NCBI RefSeq assembly: GCF_016907915.1
Contig: NZ_JAFBCW010000002.1
Location: forward strand, 1-64,000
Source of the DNA: Desulforadius tongensis
GTDB taxonomy: Bacteria > Bacillota > Desulfotomaculia > Desulfotomaculales > Desulfohalotomaculaceae
DNA length: 64,000 nucleotides
Direction of reading: 5' to 3'
Translations under genes and position numbers: made by a program
Notes under the pieces: generated by a model
What the model saw: the letters and a program-made list of their open reading frames with translations, nothing else
What the model was told of the DNA's origin: nothing
Databases searched by the model: none
Part shown: positions 1 to 8,466 of the stretch, one piece after another
Layout: each line of letters begins with the position of its first letter
Numbering within the stretch: the stretch's first letter is position 1

Positions 1-85
1 GACTACCAGGTAGATAGGCCGGGAGTGTAAGCACAGCAATGTGTTCAGCGGACCGGTACTAATAGGTCGAGGGCTTGACCTGGAG
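1..85 (+). rRNA. 23S ribosomal RNA, 3' end (partial)
   Basis: The first bases carry the conserved end of 23S rRNA: the sarcin-ricin-distal helix segment reading GGACCGGTACTAATAGGTCG followed by a GGGCTTGACC terminus. Only the last part is inside the window. A 5S gene follows about 50 bases later, as in a normal rrn operon. The exact mature 3' end cannot be fixed without the 5' end that pairs with it. Confidence 0.93.
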
Positions 86-133
86 AAAGGTAATAACACT
101 GTGCAGTTTTGAGAGAGCGAGGAAATAAATATT

Positions 134-248
134 TCTGGTGGCGATACCGCAGAGGACACACCCGTTCCCATACCGAACACGGAAGTTAAGCTCTGCAGGG
201 CCGATGGTACTTGGGGGTTGACCCCTGGGAGAGTAGGTCGCTGCCAGA
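134..248 (+). rRNA. rrf: 5S ribosomal RNA
   Basis: A molecule of about 115 nt with the conserved 5S block CCCGTTCCCATACCGAACAC and the AAGTTAAGCTC segment. Its ends TCTGGTGGC and GCTGCCAGA pair to form helix I. It lies directly after 23S and before tRNA-Asn, the expected rrn order. The ends may be off by one or two bases. Confidence 0.95.
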
Positions 249-275
249 ATTAATTTTATAAAAACTTTATAAAAG

Positions 276-293
276 CCCGGCTTAACCGGGTTT
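276..293 (+). other. Small hairpin between 5S rRNA and tRNA-Asn
   Basis: CCCGG and CCGGG flank the five-base loop CTTAA and are followed by only three T residues. It may be a processing signal or weak terminator between 5S and the tRNA. The short T run argues against full termination. Confidence 0.35.
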
Positions 294-298
294 AGCGT

Positions 299-373
299 TC
301 CGCGATAGCTCAATGGTAGAGCAACCGGCTGTTAACCGGTAGGTTGCAGGTTCGAGTCCTGCTCGCGGAGCCA
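299..373 (+). tRNA. tRNA-Asn (GTT)
   Basis: A full cloverleaf can be drawn. The acceptor arms TCCGCGA and TCGCGGA pair perfectly, the anticodon loop is CTGTTAA with anticodon GTT at 331-333, and the T loop is TTCGAGT. Discriminator G and an encoded CCA end the gene. It sits immediately after 5S, so it is probably co-transcribed with the rRNA operon. Confidence 0.97.
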
Positions 374-394
374 TTTTATTTTATTAATCAAAAG

Positions 395-420
395 CCCGCT
401 GGATTACCCAGCGGTTTTTT
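395..420 (+). terminator. Rho-independent terminator of the rrn/tRNA-Asn unit
   Basis: CCGCTGG and CCAGCGG form a GC-rich stem around a short loop, followed by six T residues. It lies 20 bases after the tRNA CCA end. Confidence 0.9.
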
Positions 421-520
421 GTATTTTTAGTCAAATTTAGTATAACTGTGAAATAATGACTTAATTTTAAATAATGAGCTTAAAATAAAAATAAAGTTTT
501 AAAATAAAAAAATATCGAAT

Positions 521-551
521 TTGAATAATTGCGGTATGACGGTGGTATACT
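521..551 (+). promoter_or_regulatory. Putative sigma-A promoter of the ctsR operon
   Basis: TTGAAT (521-526) and TATACT (546-551) are separated by 19 bp, within an AT-rich stretch. The spacing is long, so the -35 choice is less certain than the -10. The CtsR boxes start 13 bp after the -10, where a repressor would block initiation. Confidence 0.55.
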
Positions 552-563
552 TTAGTTAAGGTC

Positions 564-592
564 AGTCAAAGTCAAAGTCTATAAAGGTCAAA
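564..592 (+). promoter_or_regulatory. CtsR operator (heptad direct repeats)
   Basis: CtsR recognises tandem RGTCAAA heptads separated by three bases. Here AGTCAAA occurs at 564-570 and 570-576, and GGTCAAA at 586-592. An AGTCTAT partial heptad at 576-582 has the standard three-base spacing (AAA) to the last heptad. The boxes lie between the -10 and the ctsR ribosome site, consistent with autorepression of the operon. Confidence 0.8.
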
Positions 593-607
593 GAGGTGGA
601 GTGACTA

Positions 608-1075
608 ATGCCCAATATATCTGACCTGATAGAGGCATACTTGAAGAAAATGCTTGAACAAAGCCCAAAGGGGTATATAGAAATTCAGCGCAATGAATTG
701 GCCGGTGAATTTAATTGTGTACCATCGCAAATAAATTATGTGTTATCCACCCGCTTTACCGTTAATCACGGGTTTGTGATAGAAAGCAGGCGCGGTGGAG
801 GTGGTTATGTACGAATATCAAAGGTTCCCCTTGAGAGCGGTTGTGATTGGCTGGAAGAATTATACCGCCTGATGGGGAACAGTGTAACTCAAAGCGTTGC
901 CACCGGTATACTGCAGCGCCTGCTGAGTGAAGAAAAAATAACAAAGAGAGAATTTAAAATTATGAAGGCCGCGGTAGACAGGTCGGTATTAAAAATTGAA
1001 CTGCCATGGAGAGATAAACTGCGGGCTCAAATTCTAAAAGCCATGATAACAGCGGTGGCGGGTGAAAAAAAGTAA
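608..1075 (+). CDS. ctsR: CtsR, repressor of class III heat-shock genes
   Basis: A transcriptional repressor of clp genes, 155 aa, the usual family length. The N-terminal winged-helix half carries the glycine-rich wing RRGGGGY (residues 61-67). In studied Bacillaceae this loop senses heat, and the arginine just before the glycines is a McsB phosphorylation target; R62 is present here. The C-terminal half is the dimerization and McsB-contact domain. An AGAGGTGGAG ribosome site precedes the ATG. It is the first gene of ctsR-mcsA-mcsB-clpC, with CtsR heptads in its own promoter, so autoregulation is expected. Confidence 0.96.
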   Translation: MPNISDLIEAYLKKMLEQSPKGYIEIQRNELAGEFNCVPSQINYVLSTRFTVNHGFVIESRRGGGGYVRISKVPLESGCDWLEELYRLMGNSVTQSVATGILQRLLSEEKITKREFKIMKAAVDRSVLKIELPWRDKLRAQILKAMITAVAGEKK

Positions 1076-1081
1076 TTAGCA

Positions 1082-1167
1082 GGATAACACTTTCAGGGCA
1101 GACTCTCATGCCCAGCGTTTATGAATGAACCGCAGCCACCGGCTTTAGAACCGTAACATTTTTCAGG
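1082..1167 (+). repeat. Two copies of a dispersed TTTCAGG motif in the ctsR-mcsA gap
   Basis: GGATAACACTTTCAGG (1082-1097) and CGTAACATTTTTCAGG (1152-1167) match motif copies in front of thyX, cwlD and amrS in this window. Between them lie a small hairpin (GGGC...GCCC) and a segment resembling the cwlD leader (GCG, TTTATG, CCGCAGCCA in the same order). Function unknown; it interrupts an otherwise tightly packed heat-shock operon. Confidence 0.55.
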
Positions 1168-1196
1168 GGAAACAATAATTAAAGGGGGGGTTGCTT

Positions 1197-1700
1197 ATGA
1201 AGTGTGAGCGGTGTAACCAGCGTCCGGCCACAGTGCATCTAACCCAGGTAATAAACAATCAGAAAACCGAAATGAACGTTTGTGAGTATTGTGCCAGGGA
1301 ATTACAGCAGGAAGCATGGGGATTTGCCCCGCAATTTGATTTACATCACCTTTTAGGCGGCTTAATGGGTTATGATTACAGCCCCAGCATTAAAACCGGA
1401 ATGAGCCAGACATGTCCTAAATGCGGTATTTCCCAAAGCAGGTTTGTCAAAGTGGGGCTGTTGGGCTGCACGGAGTGTTATGAAGCCTTCGAAGGGCAGA
1501 TAATACCGCTGGTGAGAAGAATTCACGGTACCGGCCAGCACACCGGAAAAGTACCTAAGAGAACGGGCGGCAGGGCCAGAATAAATAAAGAAATCAAGAT
1601 GCTGAAAGAAAAATTACAGGAAGCGGTTAATAGAGAGGAATTTGAAAAAGCGGCGGAAATTCGCGATCAAATAAAATCACTGGAAAAAAAGCTGCAGTAA
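1197..1700 (+). CDS. mcsA: McsA, zinc-binding activator of the McsB arginine kinase
   Basis: McsA activates McsB and helps regulate CtsR and mark proteins for ClpCP. The 167-aa protein has two pairs of CxxC motifs: C3/C6 with C29/C32, and C73/C76 with C91/C94. These fit two zinc ribbons. A C-terminal UVR motif (EEFEKAAEIRDQI, about residues 146-158) is the type also found in ClpC. The ATG six bases after the G7 ribosome site is preferred over a TTG two codons upstream. It is followed 13 bases later by mcsB. Confidence 0.95.
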   Translation: MKCERCNQRPATVHLTQVINNQKTEMNVCEYCARELQQEAWGFAPQFDLHHLLGGLMGYDYSPSIKTGMSQTCPKCGISQSRFVKVGLLGCTECYEAFEGQIIPLVRRIHGTGQHTGKVPKRTGGRARINKEIKMLKEKLQEAVNREEFEKAAEIRDQIKSLEKKLQ

Positions 1701-1713
1701 GGAGGGGAGAAGC

Positions 1714-2781
1714 GTGGGAGTTAGAGAAGCGGTAAATAACATTGCTGCCAGGTGGATGGATGGTGACGGCCCGGAGCACGATATTGTTATCAGCAGCCGC
1801 ATCAGGTTGGCCAGAAATTTACAAGGGATGGCTTTTCCCAATCAAATGTCACATCAAGAAGCCGATTCGGTCTTTCATGCCGTTCAGTTGGCGCTGTCTG
1901 ACCGCCATTTTAGACAGCAGTTTGGAGATATGGAACTGGTTAGGTTGGGCGAATTGTCCCCGGTGGAGAGACGTATACTAATGGAAAAACATTTGATCAG
2001 CCCGGACCTGCTAAAAGATCACGAGAAAAAAGCGGTGGTGTTGAGCGATGATGAAGTAATCAGCATTATGCTCAATGAAGAAGATCATTTAAGAATGCAG
2101 TGTCTGCTGCCCGGGCTGCAGCTGCAGAAGGCTTGGGAGATAGCTAATAAGCTGGATGATGGGCTGGAAGCGATACTGGACTATGCCTTTTCGGAACAGC
2201 TGGGTTATCTAACCGCTTGTCCTACCAATGTGGGTACCGGGCTGAGGGCGTCGGTAATGGTGCATTTGCCCGGCCTGACTATGTTAAACCAAATAAATCA
2301 AGTTATAAACGCAGTATCTAAACTGGGACTTACCGTACGGGGGTTGTATGGTGAGGGAACTGAAGCAATGGGCAACCTGTACCAGATTTCCAACCAGGTG
2401 ACCCTGGGTCTTACCGAAGAGGAAATAATTAACAAGCTCACCTCTGTTATTAAACAGCTTATCGATCAGGAACGATTGGCCAGAAAAGCTCTGCACCGTG
2501 ATCAAAAGTACCGGTTAGAGGATAGAATATTCCGGGCCTACGGGACGCTGAAGAATGCCCGGCTGCTGACCTCTGACGAGGCGATGAAATATATATCTGA
2601 TGTGAGATTGGGTGTAAATTTAAACATTGTTGACAGTTTGTCAAACAAAATATTGAATGAACTGGTTGTTATGACCAGGCCGGCTTATTTGGTAAAGCAG
2701 GCGCGGAGAGAATTAAGTTCCCAGGAAAGGGATATAATGAGGGCGGAAATTGTTAGAAATAAATTAAGTAAACAAAATTAA
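1714..2781 (+). CDS. mcsB: McsB, protein-arginine kinase
   Basis: McsB transfers phosphate from ATP to arginine side chains, inactivating CtsR and tagging damaged proteins for ClpC-ClpP. The 355-aa sequence belongs to the phosphagen-kinase fold. It has the N-terminal [10 protein letters not shown] arginine-kinase signature and a conserved [13 protein letters not shown] nucleotide-binding stretch (about residues 171-183). The GTG start is 13 bases after the mcsA stop and has an AAGGAGGGG ribosome site. Position between mcsA and clpC is canonical. Confidence 0.97.
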   Translation: MGVREAVNNIAARWMDGDGPEHDIVISSRIRLARNLQGMAFPNQMSHQEADSVFHAVQLALSDRHFRQQFGDMELVRLGELSPVERRILMEKHLISPDLLKDHEKKAVVLSDDEVISIMLNEEDHLRMQCLLPGLQLQKAWEIANKLDDGLEAILDYAFSEQLGYLTACPTNVGTGLRASVMVHLPGLTMLNQINQVINAVSKLGLTVRGLYGEGTEAMGNLYQISNQVTLGLTEEEIINKLTSVIKQLIDQERLARKALHRDQKYRLEDRIFRAYGTLKNARLLTSDEAMKYISDVRLGVNLNIVDSLSNKILNELVVMTRPAYLVKQARRELSSQERDIMRAEIVRNKLSKQN

Positions 2782-2800
2782 TTTCGGGAGGTGTTTGGCA

Positions 2801-5257
2801 ATGTTTGACAGATTTACCGAACGGGCACGGAAGGTGATTTCGCTGGCTCAGGAAGAAGCCAGAAATATGAGATATCCCTACATAGGTACAGAGCACATTC
2901 TGCTGGGATTGATAAGGGAAGGTCAGGGTGTTGCTTCTAAGGTACTGCAGGAGCTGAATATTAAGGCGGAAAAGGTAAGAGCGGAAGTGGAAAAAATGGT
3001 GGAGAAGGGGCAGGGTGAAGTGCCTAAAGAACTGCCTCTGACACCGCGGGGAAAAAGGGTAATAGAACTGGCGGTTTTTCATGCCCGCAGAATGGGGCAC
3101 AATTACGTAGGCACGGAACACCTGCTGCTGGGATTAATCAGTGAAGGCGAAGGTATTGCGGCCAGGATATTATTAACCATGGGTGCTGATTTGAACAGGG
3201 TGCAGCAGCTGTTAATTAAGATGCTTGGCGGCCAGTATGGTGAGGCGGCCCAAAATAATCAGAGCCCGGTGGGCGGGTGTGCCGGAGGTGCCTGCGGAAC
3301 CGCTAAAACGGCAACCCTGGATGAATTCGGACGGGATTTAAATGCCCTGGCCAGGGAAGGTAAACTTGATCCCGTGGTTGGCAGGCAGAAAGAAATTGAG
3401 CGGGTAATTCAGGTTCTCAGCAGAAGAACCAAAAATAACCCGGTGCTGGTGGGAGAACCGGGTGTAGGTAAAACAGCCATTGCCGAAGGCCTGGCCCAGC
3501 GTATTGTAAATGGCGAAGTTCCGGAAACACTGGCGGACAAAAGGGTGATTACCCTGGATCTGGCTGCCATGGTGGCCGGTACCAAATACCGGGGTGAGTT
3601 TGAAGAACGGCTGAAAAAAGTTATTGACGAAATTACCCAGGCCGGAAATATCATAGTATTTATTGACGAGCTGCACACGCTGATAGGTGCCGGGGGAGCA
3701 GAAGGAGCCATTGACGCATCTAACATATTAAAACCGGCCCTGGCCAGGGGTGAGCTTCAAACCATCGGCGCCACCACGCTGGATGAGTATCGCAAATATA
3801 TTGAAAAGGATGCGGCGTTAGAGCGGCGCTTCCAGCCAATTATTGTGGAAGAGCCATCGGTGGAAGAAACGGTTAAAATACTGGAGGGATTGCGTGACAA
3901 ATATGAGGCCCATCACCGGGTGCGCATAACCGATGAAGCGCTGAAGGCGGCAGCCAGGCTGTCAGACCGCTATATTGCAGACCGGTTTTTACCTGACAAA
4001 GCCATAGACCTGGTGGATGAGGCGGCTTCCCGGGTACGGGTCAATGCTTATACCGCTCCGCCGAACATGAAAGAATTAGAAAATAAACTGGAAGAAATTC
4101 GCAAGGAAAAAGAAGCGGCAGTAAACAACCAGGAATTTGAAAAAGCTGCTGAGCTGCGGGATAAAGAAAGAGAGATCCTGAATAAATTAGAATCGGAGCG
4201 AAAAGAGTGGGAGCAGCAGCAGGAAAACAAAGAACTGGTGGTAGATGAAGAAGAAATTGCAGAAATAGTTTCCAGCTGGACCGGTATTCCGGTACGCAAA
4301 TTGGCCCAGGAAGAGTCCCAGCGTTTATTGAACCTGGAGAAAGTTCTGCATGAACGAGTTGTCGGTCAGGATGAGGCGGTTAAAGCAGTGGCCAAAGCAG
4401 TTCGGCGTGCAAGGGCCGGGTTGAAAGATCCCAAGCGCCCCATCGGATCCTTTATCTTCTTAGGTCCCACGGGGGTTGGGAAAACAGAACTGGCCAGGGC
4501 GCTGGCGGAAAGCTTATTTGGCGATGAAGATGCCCTGGTAAGAATTGATATGTCCGAGTACATGGAAAAACATGCTGTATCCCGCCTTGTGGGTGCCCCT
4601 CCCGGATATGTGGGATATGATGAAGGCGGTCAATTGACGGAAGCGGTTAGACGCCGCCCCTACTCGGTGGTGCTGCTTGATGAAATTGAAAAAGCGCACC
4701 CGGAGGTGTTTAATATACTGCTGCAGGTGCTGGAAGACGGGCAGCTTACCGAAGCAAAGGGCCGTACCGTGGATTTCCGAAATACCGTCATTATCATGAC
4801 CTCCAACGTGGGGGTACAAAAGCTCAAGCACACACCGGTGGTGGGCATTAAGACCGGCGAAGATGAAAGCAATAGAACAGAAGAAATGCGCCGGGGATTA
4901 AAGAAGGAGCTGGAGCGCGCATTTAGGCCGGAATTTTTAAACCGCATAGACGAAATTGTATACTTCCACCCCCTTAAACGGGAACACATTAAAGAAATTG
5001 TGGGCTTAATGCTGGATAAAGTTGCTAAAAGAATAGCCGACAGGGAAATCTACCTAGAGTTTACAGAAGAAGCTAAAGAACTGCTGGCCGAAAGGGGCTA
5101 CAGTGAAGAATACGGTGCCAGACCGCTGCGGCGGGAAATTCAAAAGGCTGTGGAGGATAAACTTTCGGAAGAAATTTTAGAAGGAAATATTAAACACGGT
5201 GATAAAGTTCTGGTGACAGCTGCCGATAATGAAATAACAATACAAAAAGCAGATTAA
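2801..5257 (+). CDS. clpC: ClpC, AAA+ unfoldase of the ClpCP protease
   Basis: Hsp100 unfoldase that feeds McsB-tagged and other substrates to ClpP. At 818 aa it has the full family layout. Two Clp-N repeats cover about residues 1-145, AAA+ domain 1 has Walker [10 protein letters not shown] near 217, a UVR/M-domain region ([12 protein letters not shown]) lies near 444, and AAA+ domain 2 has Walker [10 protein letters not shown] near 555. The M-domain contacts adaptors such as McsB or MecA. The ATG is nine bases after GGGAGG and is preferred over an in-frame TTG two codons earlier. Last gene of the ctsR operon. Confidence 0.97.
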   Translation: MFDRFTERARKVISLAQEEARNMRYPYIGTEHILLGLIREGQGVASKVLQELNIKAEKVRAEVEKMVEKGQGEVPKELPLTPRGKRVIELAVFHARRMGHNYVGTEHLLLGLISEGEGIAARILLTMGADLNRVQQLLIKMLGGQYGEAAQNNQSPVGGCAGGACGTAKTATLDEFGRDLNALAREGKLDPVVGRQKEIERVIQVLSRRTKNNPVLVGEPGVGKTAIAEGLAQRIVNGEVPETLADKRVITLDLAAMVAGTKYRGEFEERLKKVIDEITQAGNIIVFIDELHTLIGAGGAEGAIDASNILKPALARGELQTIGATTLDEYRKYIEKDAALERRFQPIIVEEPSVEETVKILEGLRDKYEAHHRVRITDEALKAAARLSDRYIADRFLPDKAIDLVDEAASRVRVNAYTAPPNMKELENKLEEIRKEKEAAVNNQEFEKAAELRDKEREILNKLESERKEWEQQQENKELVVDEEEIAEIVSSWTGIPVRKLAQEESQRLLNLEKVLHERVVGQDEAVKAVAKAVRRARAGLKDPKRPIGSFIFLGPTGVGKTELARALAESLFGDEDALVRIDMSEYMEKHAVSRLVGAPPGYVGYDEGGQLTEAVRRRPYSVVLLDEIEKAHPEVFNILLQVLEDGQLTEAKGRTVDFRNTVIIMTSNVGVQKLKHTPVVGIKTGEDESNRTEEMRRGLKKELERAFRPEFLNRIDEIVYFHPLKREHIKEIVGLMLDKVAKRIADREIYLEFTEEAKELLAERGYSEEYGARPLRREIQKAVEDKLSEEILEGNIKHGDKVLVTAADNEITIQKAD

Positions 5258-5267
5258 CATAGCAAAA

Positions 5268-5304
5268 AGGGCAAAAGCACTAGCTTTTGCCCTGTACCCT
5301 TTTA
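5268..5304 (+). terminator. Terminator of the ctsR-clpC operon
   Basis: AGGGCAAAAGC and GCTTTTGCCCT form an 11-bp perfect stem with a four-base loop. The T run comes late and is short (TTTT), so termination may be incomplete and radA may receive some read-through. Confidence 0.75.
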
Positions 5305-5312
5305 ACAGGCCG

Positions 5313-5321
5313 TGGTATAAT
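5313..5321 (+). promoter_or_regulatory. Extended -10 promoter in front of radA
   Basis: TGGTATAAT is a perfect extended -10 (TGnTATAAT). No good -35 lies 16-18 bp upstream, where the clpC terminator ends. The radA coding region begins about 35-50 bases downstream. Confidence 0.6.
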
Positions 5322-5354
5322 TTAATTTTAGTAGGTTAAAAACGGACATAAGAA

Positions 5355-6728
5355 TTGAGGGAGCTGGTTGCTATTCGTAATAAAACCAGTTTCTGGTGTC
5401 AAGAATGCGGTCACCGGTCACCCCGGTGGATGGGTAAATGCCCGAACTGCGGTGCCTGGAACACTTTGGTGGAAGAACCTTCCACAACTAAAAGCCCCAA
5501 AAATAAAATTACTGGAAACAGCCAATTTCCTAAACTAATTTCCCAGGTAGATTTATCCCAGGAAGAAAGATATTCTACCGGAATAGGGGAATTGGACCGG
5601 GTTCTCGGCGGCGGAGTGGTGCCCGGTTCACTGGTTTTAATTGGTGGAGACCCGGGTATCGGTAAATCCACCCTTTTGCTCCAAGCGGCCGGCAGTTTAA
5701 GTGCCGGCGGAAAAGTGCTGTATATAACCGGGGAAGAATCCATGAGACAGGTGGGCATTCGAGCCCAAAGGTTAGGGATAGATACCAAGAAACTGTATTT
5801 GGCCTGTGAAACGGATTTGGAAATTATTACTGGTTATTTAAAGGAATTTTCTCCTAAAGTGGCGGTGGTTGATTCCATACAGACCATGGTGCACCCGGAC
5901 ATCAGCTCGGCCCCGGGCAGTGTGTCCCAGGTTAGAGAAGCCACTGCAAAACTGATGCAGTATGCCAAGGAGTATGGAATTTCTATTTTTATAGTTGGTC
6001 ATGTTACTAAAGAAGGAACGCTGGCTGGTCCCAGGGTTTTGGAACATATGGTGGATACGGTTTTATATTTTGAGGGAGACCGGCACCAATCCTTTCGGAT
6101 TTTGAGAACGGTGAAAAACAGGTTTGGCTCCACCAATGAATTAGGGATATTTGAAATGCGGCATCAAGGACTGGTGGAAATAGAAAATCCATCGGCCATG
6201 TTTATGGCCAGGCATCCCCTGGCTTCTGCCCCCGGTTCGGTGGTGGTGCCCAGCATAGAAGGCAGCAGGCCGCTGCTGGTAGAAATACAGGCTTTGATTT
6301 GTCCCAATTCATTCGGCGTTCCCAGGCGCATGACCACAGGTGTGGACCACAACCGGGTGGCTCTGATTATGGCGGTTTTGGAAAAGCGGGTGGGACTGCG
6401 CATGGGGAACTGCGATGCCTATGTTAACGTGGTTGGTGGGGTGCGCTTGACGGAACCGGCGGTGGACCTGGCAGTGGCACTTTCACTGGCATCCAGTTTC
6501 AAGGAGGTAGCAATTTTCAACGATATGGTAGTGGTTGGAGAAATCGGGTTAACCGGTGAAGTAAGGCCGGTAACCGCATTGGAAAGAAGATTAAAGGAAG
6601 CGGAAAGCATGGGATTTAAAAAGGCGCTGGTTCCCGGTACCGGGATTAAAAAAATGACCTTGCCCGCCATAGAAATTTACCCGGCGAATACAGTTGCGGA
6701 AGCCATTGCCGCGGCACTGAACAGGTAA
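5355..6728 (+). CDS. radA: RadA, DNA repair ATPase/branch-migration protein
   Basis: RadA processes recombination intermediates as a RecA-like hexameric helicase. The sequence has the N-terminal zinc finger (C15, C18, C29, C32), Walker A GGDPGIGKST near residue 97, the RadA-specific KNRFG motif near 254 and a Lon-like C-terminal domain. The reported start is the only in-frame TTG, ATG or GTG before the zinc finger, but it has no ribosome site upstream. The GAGGGAG motif lies inside the reading frame and points to an ATT codon at 5373 (giving M-RNKTSFWCQ). The true start is therefore uncertain. It precedes disA by 12 bases; the two are commonly linked in Firmicutes. Confidence 0.94.
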   Translation: MRELVAIRNKTSFWCQECGHRSPRWMGKCPNCGAWNTLVEEPSTTKSPKNKITGNSQFPKLISQVDLSQEERYSTGIGELDRVLGGGVVPGSLVLIGGDPGIGKSTLLLQAAGSLSAGGKVLYITGEESMRQVGIRAQRLGIDTKKLYLACETDLEIITGYLKEFSPKVAVVDSIQTMVHPDISSAPGSVSQVREATAKLMQYAKEYGISIFIVGHVTKEGTLAGPRVLEHMVDTVLYFEGDRHQSFRILRTVKNRFGSTNELGIFEMRHQGLVEIENPSAMFMARHPLASAPGSVVVPSIEGSRPLLVEIQALICPNSFGVPRRMTTGVDHNRVALIMAVLEKRVGLRMGNCDAYVNVVGGVRLTEPAVDLAVALSLASSFKEVAIFNDMVVVGEIGLTGEVRPVTALERRLKEAESMGFKKALVPGTGIKKMTLPAIEIYPANTVAEAIAAALNR

Positions 6729-6740
6729 GGGGGTAGCAGC

Positions 6741-7820
6741 ATGGTTAAAGACGAAAAAGTTGAAGCTGAATTACTGCAGGTGCTGCGCAAAGTTGCTCCC
6801 GGTACACCGCTGCGGGATGGCATGGAAAATATCCTGCGGGCCAAAACAGGGGCGCTGATAGTGATTGGCGACGGCCCCGAGGTGATGAACATTGCTGAGG
6901 GCGGGTTTTTAATTGATGCCGACTTTACACCTGCGGCGATGTATGAACTGGCCAAAATGGATGGAGCTATTATACTGAGCGAAGATACCAAAAAAATAAT
7001 TGCGGCCAATAAGCAGCTCATTCCTGACCTGCTGATACCTTCATCGGAAACGGGCATCCGGCATCGTACTGCCGAAAGGGTGGCCAGGCAGAGCGGAGCG
7101 CTGGTTATTTCCATATCCCAGCGCCGGGGTGTAATCACTTTATATAAAGATACCATTAAATACGTGTTGAGAGACATTGGGGTAATACTGGCTAAAGCCA
7201 ACCAGGCGATACAAACTTTAGAAAAATACCGCTCTGTTTTAGACCGGGTGGTACTGGAATTATCCAACCTGGAGTTTTTGGATGCGGTAACCCTTTACGA
7301 TGTTACCAAAGCCATCCAGCGGGTGGAAATGGTGATGCGGGTGGTAAAGGAAATCGAACGCTACACCAGTGAACTGGGTACAGAGGGCCGCTTAATTACC
7401 ATGCAGATGGAAGAACTTGTATCCAATGTTGAAGATGAAGGGTTGTTAATAATTCAAGATTATGCTGCCGATGCAGATAAATCGCCGGAAAATATTTTAA
7501 ATATGATCAGCAGCTGGCCGGCGGAGGACTTACTGGATTTTGCCTTAATTGCCCGGGCGCTGGGATACTCGGGAGGGCAGAGTATACTGGAACAGAATGT
7601 TACTCCCCGGGGATACCGGGTGCTGCGTAAAATACCCAGACTTCCCGTACCGGTGATTGAAAACTTGGTAGACACCTTTGGAACCCTGCAAAACATAATG
7701 GCTGCCAGCATAGAACAGCTGGATGATGTAGAAGGAATTGGTGAAGTGCGTGCCCGTTCAATTAAAGACGGTTTGCACCGCTATAGAGATAAGATATTGC
7801 AGGATAGAAACACCACTTAA
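6741..7820 (+). CDS. disA: DisA, diadenylate cyclase and DNA-integrity scanner
   Basis: DisA makes c-di-AMP from two ATP while scanning DNA. The 359-aa protein has the DAC domain with the DGA motif (74-76) and RHRT (107-110), both needed for catalysis. A helical spine follows, and a C-terminal helix-hairpin-helix DNA-binding domain ends the protein (DVEGIGEVRARSIKDGL). The ATG has an AAGGGGG ribosome site and starts 12 bases after radA, so the pair is probably co-transcribed. A strong hairpin follows. Confidence 0.97.
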   Translation: MVKDEKVEAELLQVLRKVAPGTPLRDGMENILRAKTGALIVIGDGPEVMNIAEGGFLIDADFTPAAMYELAKMDGAIILSEDTKKIIAANKQLIPDLLIPSSETGIRHRTAERVARQSGALVISISQRRGVITLYKDTIKYVLRDIGVILAKANQAIQTLEKYRSVLDRVVLELSNLEFLDAVTLYDVTKAIQRVEMVMRVVKEIERYTSELGTEGRLITMQMEELVSNVEDEGLLIIQDYAADADKSPENILNMISSWPAEDLLDFALIARALGYSGGQSILEQNVTPRGYRVLRKIPRLPVPVIENLVDTFGTLQNIMAASIEQLDDVEGIGEVRARSIKDGLHRYRDKILQDRNTT

Positions 7821-7850
7821 ATAAAGATTAATATCCAGCTAAATTGCTTA

Positions 7851-7876
7851 AAACCGGGGCTTTAAACCCCGGTTTT
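7851..7876. terminator. Bidirectional terminator between disA and the reverse-strand gene
   Basis: AAACCGGGG and CCCCGGTTT form a 9-bp perfect stem with a seven-base loop and A/T-rich flanks on both sides. It lies between convergent genes and can serve both. Confidence 0.8.
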
Positions 7877-7879
7877 AAA

Positions 7880-8278
7880 TTAAGTTAAATTATAATGCCC
7901 CAGCAGCTTCATTTTATTGTGTTCTTTAATAATAATGTCAAATAAATTGACATCCAATAGATTGCACAGGGCAGCTAAATAAACCATTGCCCGCCCGATT
8001 TCGATTTCAATTGTTTCCCTGCACTGGGGGCAGAGCTTTCCGTACAGGTGAGAATCCATTATATTTTTTAGGTCGGCCAGCGATGCATCTTTGGGAATGG
8101 TATTTTTTTTAGTTTCTATTTTCATACAACCGCAGGTGGTTACCGTTTTTACTATCGATCTGTTAATTCGTGCCCCGCACTCCTGGTGTTTGCTTAAAAT
8201 ATCTAAAATGCTGCGGCTGCATATCAATTGCTCTGAAACGGTGTATTGAAATTCATCTGTTAAGAGGTCTTTTAACAA
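7880..8278 (-). CDS. Conserved protein of unknown function with a CGC cysteine pair and a CPQC motif
   Basis: The 132-aa protein begins LKDLLTDEFQYTVSEQL and has a TTCGC segment and a later CPQC, giving four cysteines that could bind metal. The C-terminal helix (IEIEIGRAMVYLAALCNLLD) resembles the end of MazG-type helical proteins. I recall similar clostridial proteins next to disA, sometimes labelled DUF1573, but this is unverified. The TTG start has AAAGGAG nine bases upstream; a GTG two codons earlier is the alternative. The frame stays open for 26 more codons upstream, but that stretch holds a consensus promoter, so I exclude it. Confidence 0.75.
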   Translation of the reverse strand: MLKDLLTDEFQYTVSEQLICSRSILDILSKHQECGARINRSIVKTVTTCGCMKIETKKNTIPKDASLADLKNIMDSHLYGKLCPQCRETIEIEIGRAMVYLAALCNLLDVNLFDIIIKEHNKMKLLGHYNLT

Positions 8279-8314
8279 GCGCACCCACTCCTTTAAAGTG
8301 TAATACTTAAACAA

Positions 8315-8344
8315 ATTATAGTCATCGCTTGAGGTGTTTGTCAA
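8315..8344 (-). promoter_or_regulatory. Consensus sigma-A promoter for the reverse-strand gene
   Basis: On the minus strand TTGACA (8344-8339) and TATAAT (8320-8315) are separated by 18 bp. Transcription would start near 8308, just ahead of the AAAGGAG ribosome site. This places the true start of the gene near 8278. Confidence 0.8.
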
Positions 8345-8367
8345 ACGAACACGCATTCAAAAAAATG

Positions 8368-8396
8368 TTGACACTAGATAGCGCCTATGCTATAAT
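8368..8396 (+). promoter_or_regulatory. carD promoter P1, perfect sigma-A consensus
   Basis: TTGACA and TATAAT are separated by 17 bp, with TGC giving an extended -10. Both hexamers and the spacing are at consensus. It lies 41 bp upstream of a second promoter. Confidence 0.88.
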
Positions 8397-8408
8397 CATA
8401 ATTTTAAT

Positions 8409-8437
8409 TTGACAGCCAAAGCCCTTTGTGGTATACT
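8409..8437 (+). promoter_or_regulatory. carD promoter P2
   Basis: TTGACA and TATACT with 17-bp spacing and an extended TGG. Transcription would begin near 8444, only about 20 bases before the start codon. Confidence 0.85.
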
Positions 8438-8466
8438 GTTGAGAGGATAATAAGGGGGGGATGCTT

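Noticed and set aside
6677-7267. 196-aa reverse frame across the radA end and disA
   Set aside because: Overlaps two convincing genes and shows the Ser/Ile-rich composition of antisense shadows.
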